A DNA stretch of 59,377 nucleotides from NCBI GenBank assembly GCA_041665305.1, contig JBAYJD010000014.1, forward strand, positions 1-59,377. Direction: 5' to 3'. The DNA comes from YA12-FULL-51-18 sp041665305. Lineage in GTDB: Bacteria > Elusimicrobiota > Elusimicrobia > Elusimicrobiales > UBA9959. Of this stretch, positions 32,982 through 40,383 are shown piece by piece. The notes under the pieces were generated by a model, which made no database searches, was not told where the DNA came from, and saw nothing but the letters and a program-made list of their open reading frames with translations. The position numbers and the translations under genes are program-made. Numbering within the stretch: position 1 is the first letter of the stretch; every line of letters starts with the position of its first letter.

Positions 32982-33818
32982 CTAAACATTATCGGACTTC
33001 ATTACCGCGTCCAGCAGGGCTTTCATTTTAACGGACACCTTCCCGCCCAGCGCGAGCACATCGTCATGGGCGAGCGGCGTCCTTGAAATACCGCTGGTGA
33101 AATTGGAGATCCAGCAGACCCCCAGAACTTTCATTTTCAGCTGGCGGGCCGCGATGACCTCGGGCACCACCGACATACCGGCCACGGAGCCGCCGAACAT
33201 CCGGTAAACCCGGACCTCGGCCGGGGTTTCGTAGGAGGGGCCGGTCACCGCTATATAGACGCCTTCGCGCGCGGGGATCTTCAGTTTGCGGGCGGCCGCA
33301 AGGGCGTCCTTGCGCAAGGCCGCGTCGTAGGGTTCATTCATGTCGGGGAACATCTCGCCGAACAGCCGGTCGTAGTTGCCCATAAGGGGATTGGCCCCCA
33401 TAAAATTGATGTGGTCCTTCAGGATCAGCAGATCGCCGGGACGCAGCGAAGGCCTGAGCGAACCCACGGCCGCGGTAACGATGAGGGATTTGACGCCCAA
33501 AAACGCCAGTACGCGCACGGGGAAGGCGATAAAATTGAGGTGGCGGCCCTCATAATAATGAAAGCGGCCGCGCATAACGACCACATCCTTGCCGTGCAGG
33601 CGGCCGAAGATCAGCTCTCCCTTGTGGCCGACGACGGTGGTCCGGGGGAAGTTGGGAATGGCGGCATAGGGAATGGAAATTTTATCCGCCAGCTCCGGCA
33701 AGGAATCCGCCAGACCGCTGCCTGCAATGATGCCCGCCACGGGCCTGAATTTTCCGATCCGGGACTTAAGCCAGGCCGAGGTTTTTGCGACGTTAGTTAC
33801 GGGGTTGTCCTGCTGCAT
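32982..33818 (-). CDS. Purine-nucleoside phosphorylase (trimeric, MTAP/PNP family)
   Basis: 278 residues of the low-molecular-mass PNP/MTAP family: phosphate-binding GSGLADSL, GHKGELIFG and MRGRFHYYEG, the purine site TGPSYETPAEVR...GMSVVPEVIAAR. The segment usually read as VTNAAGG is VTAAVGSL here, an unusual variation near the base-binding pocket, so specificity (guanosine/inosine or other) is uncertain. It starts 13 bases after yraN and is followed by deoA, linking purine and pyrimidine nucleoside breakdown. Confidence 0.9.
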   Translation of the reverse strand: MQQDNPVTNVAKTSAWLKSRIGKFRPVAGIIAGSGLADSLPELADKISIPYAAIPNFPRTTVVGHKGELIFGRLHGKDVVVMRGRFHYYEGRHLNFIAFPVRVLAFLGVKSLIVTAAVGSLRPSLRPGDLLILKDHINFMGANPLMGNYDRLFGEMFPDMNEPYDAALRKDALAAARKLKIPAREGVYIAVTGPSYETPAEVRVYRMFGGSVAGMSVVPEVIAARQLKMKVLGVCWISNFTSGISRTPLAHDDVLALGGKVSVKMKALLDAVMKSDNV

Positions 33819-33831
33819 AAAATCATCTCCG

Positions 33832-34194
33832 TTAAAAAGTATATCCGTCCGCCTGAAAGGCGTTGATTATATGTTCGGGCGCCGCGGTCCCTCCTTCAAA
33901 GACTATCACATCAAAGCGCACGGTTTCCGGCGCGAGAGCCTTCGCCTTGAGATAAGTCAGCGCGGCCTTGATCACTTTCTTCTGTTTGGCTTTCGTCACG
34001 GTCTCCGCCGGCGAGCCGTACGTGGAGGCGGAGCGGGACCTTACTTCCACAAAAACAAGCGTACCGGAATCAAAAGCCACGATATCCAGTTCGCCCAGCG
34101 GGCAGGCCCAGCGGCGGTCCAGCACTTTGTAGCCGCGGGACCTTAAATATCCGGCCGCCGCGTCCTCGGCCGGCAAACCCGGATCCGGACTCAC
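33832..34194 (-). CDS. yraN: UPF0102 YraN-family putative endonuclease
   Basis: 120 residues with the Holliday-junction-resolvase-like nuclease core: GYKVLDRRWACPLGELDIVAFDSGTLVFVEVRSR, where E, D and the E-x-R/K segment are the likely metal ligands. The function in cells is not established for the family. Its start overlaps the rnhB stop by four bases, the usual rnhB-yraN arrangement. Confidence 0.93.
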   Translation of the reverse strand: MSPDPGLPAEDAAAGYLRSRGYKVLDRRWACPLGELDIVAFDSGTLVFVEVRSRSASTYGSPAETVTKAKQKKVIKAALTYLKAKALAPETVRFDVIVFEGGTAAPEHIINAFQADGYTF

Positions 34195-34835
34195 GCGGCC
34201 TCCGTCAAAGCCTTTCTCACGGGAGCGAAGCTTCGCCGGTGTTCCGGACAGGGGCCCAGACTGCTGAGAAATTCCATATGGGCTTTGGTACCGTAACCCT
34301 TATGGCCGGCGAAACCGTAACCCGGCCAGCGGCGGTCCAACGCCAGCATCCAACGGTCCCTGATCACTTTGGCGAAGATGCTCGCCGCCGCGATGGAAAG
34401 TGATTTTGCGTCCCCGTCCACGACCGCCTCCTGAACGAAGGAAAGGCCGCGGATCTTATGCGGCCCGTCCACCAGGACCAGGATGTCCCGCTCCGCGGCG
34501 CCCAGTCCGCGGACCAGGCGGCCCGCGGCGGCGCGCATGGCGGAGAAAGAAGCGTTAAGGATGTTCAGTCCGTCTATCTCACCGGCCGAAGCGGAACCGA
34601 AACCGAACCGGACCCCGGCGGCGCGCATGACGGACAGCAGGGCCTCGCGCTTTTTTTCGCTCAGCTTCTTGCTGTCGTTCACTTCTTTAAGATACGGGTA
34701 GGCGGCGGGCGGGATATAGGCCGCGGCCGCGGCGACGGGACCCGCCAGAGGCCCCCTGCCGGCTTCATCGATGCCGATGAGATAAGCCGGGCCGCTCCGC
34801 TCCGCGATAGAAAGGTCGAATTTTAAAAGTGGCAC
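34191..34835 (-). CDS. rnhB: Ribonuclease HII
   Basis: It removes ribonucleotides from DNA and RNA primers. The 214-residue protein has the type 2 motif GIDEAGRGPLAGP with the D-E pair near residue 23, VDGP for the next acidic ligand and a C-terminal GHKGYGTKAHMEFL. Normal length. 73 bases separate it from rplS. Confidence 0.96.
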   Translation of the reverse strand: MPLLKFDLSIAERSGPAYLIGIDEAGRGPLAGPVAAAAAYIPPAAYPYLKEVNDSKKLSEKKREALLSVMRAAGVRFGFGSASAGEIDGLNILNASFSAMRAAAGRLVRGLGAAERDILVLVDGPHKIRGLSFVQEAVVDGDAKSLSIAAASIFAKVIRDRWMLALDRRWPGYGFAGHKGYGTKAHMEFLSSLGPCPEHRRSFAPVRKALTEAA

Positions 34836-34908
34836 ACGATCGCTCAGGTGGCCTGGTTAAAACGAAAACAATAAGAATCCCCGGCCTACGGGCAACGGCC
34901 CGGCCGGC

Positions 34909-35325
34909 TTACTTGGCCGCCGGGGCCTGGGGCTGGGCCGGAACCTGGACGGGCGCCGGAACCGCGGGGGCGGCCGCGGTCTCCAGGGCCTCGGTTTTTT
35001 CTTCAAGCCTGGCCGACTTGCCCGACAGTTCGCGGAGATAATAGATCTTGGCGCGGCGGACTTTGCCGGTCTTCACCAGTTCTATTTTGTCTATGCGGGG
35101 GGAATGCACGGGGAAAACCCTCTCCACGCCCACGCCGTAGGAGATCTTGCGCACGGTGAAGGATTCGGAGATGCCGGAACCTCTCCTGCCCATGAGAACG
35201 CCGTCAAAAACCTGGACGCGCTCGCTGTCGCCTTCTACGACTTTCGTGAACACCTTTATGGTATCCCCGGTCCTGAAATCAAATTTTTCGTTCTTCATCC
35301 CAAGCTGCGCTTCTATGTTCTTCAT
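34909..35325 (-). CDS. rplS: 50S ribosomal protein L19 with Ala/Pro-rich tail
   Basis: L19 sits at the 30S-50S interface. The core (about residues 8-112: FRTGDTIKVFTKVVEGDSERVQVFDGVLMGRRGSGISESFTVRKISYGVGVERVFPVHSPRIDKIELVKTG is typical in content) is followed by a ~26-residue extension made mostly of Ala, Pro, Val and Gln that standard L19 lacks. The start overlaps the trmD stop by four bases. Confidence 0.96.
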   Translation of the reverse strand: MKNIEAQLGMKNEKFDFRTGDTIKVFTKVVEGDSERVQVFDGVLMGRRGSGISESFTVRKISYGVGVERVFPVHSPRIDKIELVKTGKVRRAKIYYLRELSGKSARLEEKTEALETAAAPAVPAPVQVPAQPQAPAAK

Positions 35326-36008
35326 ACTTCCTCCAGTTTTTCTTTCTTAAGCAAATCAGGCCTTTTCCTGCCGGTCAGGTCCCTGGCGGCGGAAGCCCTC
35401 CATTCGGCGATCCGTTTGTGGTCGCCGCTCAGCAGGACTTCCGGCACCTTCATTCTGCGCCAGACTCCGGGCCTGGTGTAATGAGGAGCTTCAAGCAGCC
35501 CCTCCGTAAAAGTTTCATTGACCGTGGCGTCGTCTTTTTTCAACACGCCGGGCAGGAGCCGCGTAACGGCGTCTATTACCGCCACCGCGGCCGGCTCGCC
35601 GCCTGTCAGCACATAATCGCCTATCGACAGTTCCCGGTCCGCGCAGCTGTTCACGCGCTCGTCGAGGCCTTCATAATGCCCGCAGATGAACACCAGGTGT
35701 TTCTTCGCCGCCAGCTCAAGCGCCAGACGCTGGTCGAACCGTTCGCCTTTGGGCGTGAGCACTATCACATGCGAGCCCTTTTTCGACACTTTTTTAAGGG
35801 CTTTATAAACGGGCTCGGCCATCATGACCATGCCGGTCCCGCCGCCGTAAGGCTTGTCGTCCACCGTTCCGTGCCGGTCTCCGGCGAAATCCCTGGGATT
35901 GGAAAAACCCAGTTTCAGCCGGCCCGCCTCGCGGGCCCTTCCGACTATGCTCTCCGAAAGCGGAGCGTCCACCATAGAGGGGAACAGCGTTACGACGTCT
36001 ATGCGCAT
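35322..36008 (-). CDS. trmD: tRNA (guanine-N1)-methyltransferase
   Basis: It makes m1G37 in tRNAs with G36, which prevents frameshifts. The 228-residue protein carries the SPOUT trefoil-knot segments: DKPYGGGTGMVMMAEP, LVFICGHYEGLDERV and SIGDYVLTGGEPAAVAVIDAVTRLLPGVL. It overlaps khpA by one base and rplS by four. In most bacteria rimM lies directly upstream; here khpA does. Confidence 0.96.
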   Translation of the reverse strand: MRIDVVTLFPSMVDAPLSESIVGRAREAGRLKLGFSNPRDFAGDRHGTVDDKPYGGGTGMVMMAEPVYKALKKVSKKGSHVIVLTPKGERFDQRLALELAAKKHLVFICGHYEGLDERVNSCADRELSIGDYVLTGGEPAAVAVIDAVTRLLPGVLKKDDATVNETFTEGLLEAPHYTRPGVWRRMKVPEVLLSGDHKRIAEWRASAARDLTGRKRPDLLKKEKLEEV

Positions 36009-36235
36009 TAAATTATGTCTAGGAACACTTTTTTATTTTCTCTGGCGGCGGAAGTCTGCAGGATGGTCCTGATGGATTTAACCACCCGGCCTTCCTTGCC
36101 GATTATCTTGCCGCGATCCGACGGCGCCACGGTAAGCTTAAAGCGCACGACATTACCGTCCACATTGGTGGACAGCCTGGCCGCGCCCGGCTCGTCGACC
36201 AGAGAATTTATCAGATAAACCAGGACCTCTTTCAT
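36008..36235 (-). CDS. khpA: KH-domain RNA-binding protein
   Basis: 75 residues with one KH domain and the GXXG loop in GKIIGKEGRVVKSIRTIL. KhpA-type proteins bind RNA, often with KhpB, and are regularly encoded between rpsP and rimM/trmD. The stop shares one base with the trmD start. Confidence 0.92.
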   Translation of the reverse strand: MKEVLVYLINSLVDEPGAARLSTNVDGNVVRFKLTVAPSDRGKIIGKEGRVVKSIRTILQTSAARENKKVFLDII

Positions 36236-36251
36236 AGTTCTTTTCCTGTCC

Positions 36252-36515
36252 TTATTTCGCGGCCTTTTCGGCCTTCCGCGCCCTGGTGATCAGCGACCCT
36301 AGGGTCTCGGAAGCCTTTGCGCCGGCTTTGACCCACCGGTCAAGCTTGATCATGTCGAAAGAAACTTTTTCCGCGTCCTTTTCCGCTTTCGGGTTATAAT
36401 GCCCGATAATTTCAAGCGGAGCGCCATGCGGACCCCTGGTCTTTTCAATCGCCACGATCCGGTAATGCGGCTGCGTCCTTTTGCCTACTCTCTGAAGCCT
36501 TAAAACAACTGCCAT
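36252..36515 (-). CDS. rpsP: 30S ribosomal protein S16
   Basis: 87 residues with the conserved start VVLRLQRVGKRTQPHYRIVAIE and IGHYNPK segment. First gene of the minus-strand operon; the ribosome binding site AGGAGGAC lies upstream of the ATG. The leader contains a strong GC-rich hairpin. Confidence 0.96.
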   Translation of the reverse strand: MAVVLRLQRVGKRTQPHYRIVAIEKTRGPHGAPLEIIGHYNPKAEKDAEKVSFDMIKLDRWVKAGAKASETLGSLITRARKAEKAAK

Positions 36516-36585
36516 ACTCGTCCTCCTAAACTGACTGGAATCATCATTGAGATGAAATTAGCCGAAAGCATCCCTGCTCAGGAGA

Positions 36586-36633
36586 ACAGGCCGCCGGCAC
36601 CTGCGGCCCGCTGGAACGCCGGCGGCGGCCTGT
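36586..36633 (-). promoter_or_regulatory. GC-rich hairpin in the rpsP leader
   Basis: ACAGGCCGCC with GGC at its base pairs with GCCGGCGGCGGCCTGT except for a three-base bulge. It sits in the ~130-base leader between the promoter and rpsP and may be an autoregulatory structure. No U-tract follows on the minus strand. Confidence 0.4.
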
Positions 36634-36663
36634 GCAGCCTAAATAACCTGAGTAGTCAGGGAT

Positions 36664-36691
36664 ATTATACGATATTTCGGCGCTAGCCCAA
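36664..36691 (-). promoter_or_regulatory. Promoter of the rpsP operon
   Basis: On the minus strand TTGGGC (36686-36691), a 16-base spacer and a perfect TATAAT (36664-36669). The -35 box overlaps the stop codon of the upstream receiver gene. Confidence 0.55.
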
Positions 36692-37048
36692 AAGCTTTTT
36701 TATGTGGCCCAGGAGGCGCGGCCATTCGTAAGGTTTGGTCACATAGACCTCCGCCCCTGAATTGAAGGAGGTCTCCATGTCCCCGACCAGCTTCATGCCG
36801 GTAAGCATTATGATCTTGATATCTCCGGTGGCCGGGTCGTTCTTTATAAGTTCGCAAAGGGTGTTCCCGTCTATGCGCGGCAGGCCGATGTCCAGAATGG
36901 CCAGGTCGGGCCGTTCCTTCCTGGCCAGCTCGAGCCCTTCCTCTCCGTCGGCGGCGGTGACGACCTTATAACCGAGGCCTTCAAGACGCATCGAAAGCAC
37001 CTTGGCTATAAGTTCCTCATCCTCAACGATCAGTATTTTTTTGCTCAT
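36683..37048 (-). CDS. Receiver-only response regulator
   Basis: 121 residues, one receiver domain: IVEDEE, phosphoacceptor D53 in ILDIGLPRIDG, MLTGMK and lysine in TKPYEW. It lacks an output domain. The part LVGDMETSF..GAEVYVTKP..W.R.L.HIKKLLG is strikingly like that of 17012-17437, so the two are paralogs. It overlaps the end of rpe by 26 bases and must be co-expressed with it. Confidence 0.9.
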   Translation of the reverse strand: MSKKILIVEDEELIAKVLSMRLEGLGYKVVTAADGEEGLELARKERPDLAILDIGLPRIDGNTLCELIKNDPATGDIKIIMLTGMKLVGDMETSFNSGAEVYVTKPYEWPRLLGHIKKLLG

Positions 37049-37739
37049 GGCGTCTCAGCCTGATGTTCAGTTTTCGAACGAACCCGGCGGGGTCCGGGTT
37101 TGAAAAAACGGCGCTGCCCATTACAAGGGAATCCGCCCCGGCTCCGACTGCCGCGAACGCGGTGTCCTCGTTTATTCCGCCGTCCGCCTGCAGCCACACC
37201 GGCCGGCCCAGGTCCGAGATCGCGCGGCGCGCGGCGGAGATCTTGGGCAGGACCCCGCGCATGAAAGACTGGCCGCCGAAACCAGGTTCCACCGTCATCA
37301 GGAGGAGCAGGTCCAGCTCCCCTAAATATTTCAAAGCGCGGGAGAGGGGGGTTTTGGGCTTCAGCGCAAGCCCGGCTTTCAGGCCCAGGGATCTTATTTG
37401 TTTAAGGCAGGCGCCTATGTCGTCCCCGGCTTCCAGATGGACCGTAACGAGGCCCGCGCCTGCGTCGGCGAAAGGTTTTATGAACATACCCGGACGCTCC
37501 ACCATGAGATGGGCGTCCAGCGCCAGCGGCGTCGCGGCCGCCAGCCCCCGCGCCACATGAGGCCCGAAACTTAAGTTGGGCACGAAATGTCCGTCCATCA
37601 CATCCAGCTGCACCCAGCCGGCGTAACGGGCCAGCCCTCTCAGACTTTTTTTAAGGCACGCAAAATCGGCTGAAAGCACCGAAGGCACTATGCACGGGCG
37701 TCCGCCGGGGACCGGGAGAACGTTAGTTTTTATCGCCAT
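37023..37739 (-). CDS. rpe: Ribulose-phosphate 3-epimerase
   Basis: It interconverts ribulose-5-phosphate and xylulose-5-phosphate. The 238-residue TIM-barrel protein has VLSADFACL, the metal-site VQLDVMDGHFVPNLSFGP, MTVEPGFGGQSFM and QADGGINEDTA with GADSLVMGSAVF for phosphate binding. It lies between the PASTA protein and the receiver gene. Confidence 0.95.
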   Translation of the reverse strand: MAIKTNVLPVPGGRPCIVPSVLSADFACLKKSLRGLARYAGWVQLDVMDGHFVPNLSFGPHVARGLAAATPLALDAHLMVERPGMFIKPFADAGAGLVTVHLEAGDDIGACLKQIRSLGLKAGLALKPKTPLSRALKYLGELDLLLLMTVEPGFGGQSFMRGVLPKISAARRAISDLGRPVWLQADGGINEDTAFAAVGAGADSLVMGSAVFSNPDPAGFVRKLNIRLRRHEQKNTDR

Positions 37740-37774
37740 TATCGAGCCCTGGTAAAAATCTTGCCGAAAAATTT

Positions 37775-38803
37775 TTATTTTACTTCGCGCTCTTCCACCA
37801 GGATGCCGTTGATGAAGATCCTGATCTTGTCCGCTCCGCCGTAGGGCACCGTTAAATCTATCCTGGAACCCGGGTCCCTGAGGCCGTTGAAGATCTCCCG
37901 GTCGCCCCGTTTGCTCACGGCCACGATCCGGACATGCCTCTGCGAACCGCTCTGGGACACCTCGTAACGGATGTGAAATTCTTTTTCTTCCTGCCCGCCG
38001 GCGGCCTTGCGGGAACTCACGGTGAACCTGACGGCCGATTCGGCCGAAATTACGGTATCCGCCGCGGGGGACTGATCTATGATCGTGCCGCCGGGGAAAA
38101 GGGAACCCGCGTCCTCCACGGTTTTCACCGCCAGCTTATTGTCGGAAGCCCACTGGGCGGTTTCGTCTATTTTCCTCTGCCTGAAATCCGGCATCAGAAC
38201 TATGCCGGCCGGCGGTTCTCCGGCCGACACCGCCACCGCAACCATGGTATTCTTCGGGACGCTCATCTCGGACTTCGGTTCCTGCGAAAGGACGGCGCCT
38301 TTTTCGGCCTTAAGGGAATAGGACTCGCTGACCTCGCCCAACAGGAGGGACCGCTGGCGCAGGAGAAGCTCGGCGTTGCGAAGCGGCAGGCCTATGAGAT
38401 TAGGAGTGAAAACAGATTCTCCTCCCTGGCTGAAAACGACCTTTACGATCTTTCCTTCCCGCACGGTGGTCCCGGCCGAAGGCGCCTGCCTGAGAACGGT
38501 GCCGATGGGCACGGATTCGTTGAATTCATAGCCTTCGATCTTCATAGCCAGGTCGCTCTCGCTGACAAGCTGGAGCGCGTTGGCGGCCGATTTGCCCTGG
38601 ATGTCGGGCACGATGACTTCCTTCCGGTTGTGCACGACCGTGTCCATGGTCCAGGAGAATAAAAAATAAGTGAGGAAGAACAGGGCCAGGGCCACCGAGG
38701 CGATCTTAAGGATAAAGCTCGGATTGACAAAAGACTCTTCCGTATCGGAAAAATGTTTGTCGAAAAATTCTTTTATGCTCACAAAATATCTCCTGTACGG
38801 CAC
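37775..38803 (-). CDS. Membrane-anchored PASTA-domain protein
   Basis: 342 residues: a cytoplasmic N-terminus (~28), one membrane helix (ILKIASVALALFFLTYFLFSW), then three PASTA repeats (about 60-130, 130-198 and 200-268), each with a P-(D/N)-hydrophobic start and QxPxxGTxV-like centre, and a C-terminal beta domain (about 275-342). There is no kinase domain, unlike the usual PASTA kinases. PASTA domains bind peptidoglycan fragments, so a cell-wall role is inferred. A GTG at 38782 is an alternative start. It sits in the def-fmt-rpe row. Confidence 0.85.
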   Translation of the reverse strand: MPYRRYFVSIKEFFDKHFSDTEESFVNPSFILKIASVALALFFLTYFLFSWTMDTVVHNRKEVIVPDIQGKSAANALQLVSESDLAMKIEGYEFNESVPIGTVLRQAPSAGTTVREGKIVKVVFSQGGESVFTPNLIGLPLRNAELLLRQRSLLLGEVSESYSLKAEKGAVLSQEPKSEMSVPKNTMVAVAVSAGEPPAGIVLMPDFRQRKIDETAQWASDNKLAVKTVEDAGSLFPGGTIIDQSPAADTVISAESAVRFTVSSRKAAGGQEEKEFHIRYEVSQSGSQRHVRIVAVSKRGDREIFNGLRDPGSRIDLTVPYGGADKIRIFINGILVEEREVK

Positions 38804-38855
38804 GCCCGTTATCGCGGATCCTCAAAGCTTGTTTGTCCGACGCATTCCCGCGCCG

Positions 38856-39806
38856 CTATTGCGCCGCGTCGCCGGGGCCGAGCCGGGCGCCGTTCAGAAA
38901 ATCCAGCGCTTTCATCGGCTTTTTTCCCTCCGGCTGGACCTCTTCCACAAGCAGTTCTCCGTCGCTACATTGTATATAAAAGCCCCGTTCCCTTTCAATC
39001 GCGGTTATGACGCCCGGCCGGTCCGTCCGGGCGCCGCGGCCGCCGGGCAGCGAGCACCTCAGGACCTGGACCGAGATCGGACGCCCATTGACCGTCAGCT
39101 TGAACCTCGCGCGCGGCCCGGCTGCGAGTCCGCGGACCAGATTGCGGACGGCGGAGGCGGTCCGGGTAAAATCCAGCCGCGTATCGGCGGGCGTCAGCCT
39201 GGGCGCGAACGTGCCCGGGGAGGCCTGGGGGATCTTCGTCATCCGCCCGGCGGAGATCTCCGCGAGGCACCCGCTTAAAAGCTCCAGCCCCGCGGCTGAG
39301 GTTTTTTTAAAGAGGTCGGGCGCGTAATCCTCGTTCGCTACCGGGACCTCCTTTGAGGCCAGCACAGGCCCGGTATCCAGCCCTTCATCCAGCCAGAATA
39401 CCGTTACGCCGGTCGACCGCTCGCCGTTGATCAGCGCCCACTGGACCGGCGCGGCGCCGCGATACGCGGGAAGCAGGGAAAAATGCACATTTATGAAACC
39501 GAGAGCCGGAATAGCGAGAGCCTCTTTTTTTATCAACCGCCCGTAGGCCACTACGACGCCGAGGTCGGGTTTAAGTTCGGACAGGACCAAGGAGAGTTCT
39601 TCGCCGGAACGCGGCTGAAAAACTTCCAGCGCCAGTTCTCCGCCCGTATTTTTGACGGGGGGGCAGCAGAGCCTCATTCCACGGCCCTGAAGCCGGTCCG
39701 GCTGGGAAATGACGCCGGCCACCGAATGGCCGAGCGCGGCTATATGGGTCAGGAAAGGACACGCGATCTCAGGCGTTCCCAGAAATACGATCTTAAGTCT
39801 GGACAT
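38856..39806 (-). CDS. fmt: Methionyl-tRNA formyltransferase
   Basis: It formylates initiator Met-tRNA. The 316-residue protein has VFLGTPEIA, the catalytic NVHFSLLPAYRGAAPVQWAL (N and H) with D in DEGLDTGPVL, and the C-terminal OB-like tRNA-binding domain (about 205-316). Three bases separate it from def, the typical def-fmt pair. Confidence 0.96.
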   Translation of the reverse strand: MSRLKIVFLGTPEIACPFLTHIAALGHSVAGVISQPDRLQGRGMRLCCPPVKNTGGELALEVFQPRSGEELSLVLSELKPDLGVVVAYGRLIKKEALAIPALGFINVHFSLLPAYRGAAPVQWALINGERSTGVTVFWLDEGLDTGPVLASKEVPVANEDYAPDLFKKTSAAGLELLSGCLAEISAGRMTKIPQASPGTFAPRLTPADTRLDFTRTASAVRNLVRGLAAGPRARFKLTVNGRPISVQVLRCSLPGGRGARTDRPGVITAIERERGFYIQCSDGELLVEEVQPEGKKPMKALDFLNGARLGPGDAAQ

Positions 39807-39809
39807 CGT

Positions 39810-40367
39810 TCAAGCGCGGGACCGGGGAGCGGACATCCTGCTCTCGTCGATCTTCTTCCATTGGCGTCTGAGCTTCATCAAAAGGGGCTTAAGCTTCATG
39901 CGCGTGATAAAGGGCAGGCGGTCGATGAACACCACGCCGTCAAGATGGTCTATTTCGTGCTGAAGCGCCTTGGAGAACAAACCTTCGGCGTTGATCTCTA
40001 TCGGCAGCCCTTTTTCGTTAAACGCGCGCACTTTGACCTTTGAAAACCGTTTCACCTTCGCGAACAGGCCGGGGAAGGAAAGACAGCCCTCCTCTTCCGC
40101 CATCGAGCCGGATTTCTCCGCGAGTTCCGGATTGACTAGCACGATGCGGAGATCCTCCTCTCCCTCTTTTTTTATCTTTATCACCGCCAGGGCCAGGTCC
40201 AGGCCTATCTGATTGGCCGCCAGGCCCAGGCCGCCCACGGCGTCCATGGTCTCGAACATGTCCTTTATGATGTCCGGCAGGTCTTTCTTAAACTCCCTCA
40301 ACTCCACCCTGCGGGTCTTTTTTTCCAATACGCTCTCGCCGTATTTGCAGATCCTTTTTATAGCCAT
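39810..40367 (-). CDS. def: Peptide deformylase
   Basis: It removes the formyl group from new proteins. The ATG at 40367 gives 185 residues; a longer in-frame extension overlaps the upstream permease gene and reads as nonsense. The three motifs are present: GLGLAANQIG, EGCLSFPG with the metal cysteine and QHEIDHLDG with the metal histidines and catalytic glutamate. The C-terminus is basic (RMKLKPLLMKLRRQWKK). Confidence 0.95.
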   Translation of the reverse strand: MAIKRICKYGESVLEKKTRRVELREFKKDLPDIIKDMFETMDAVGGLGLAANQIGLDLALAVIKIKKEGEEDLRIVLVNPELAEKSGSMAEEEGCLSFPGLFAKVKRFSKVKVRAFNEKGLPIEINAEGLFSKALQHEIDHLDGVVFIDRLPFITRMKLKPLLMKLRRQWKKIDESRMSAPRSRA

Positions 40368-40383
40368 AAGATCAGCCCTCGAA

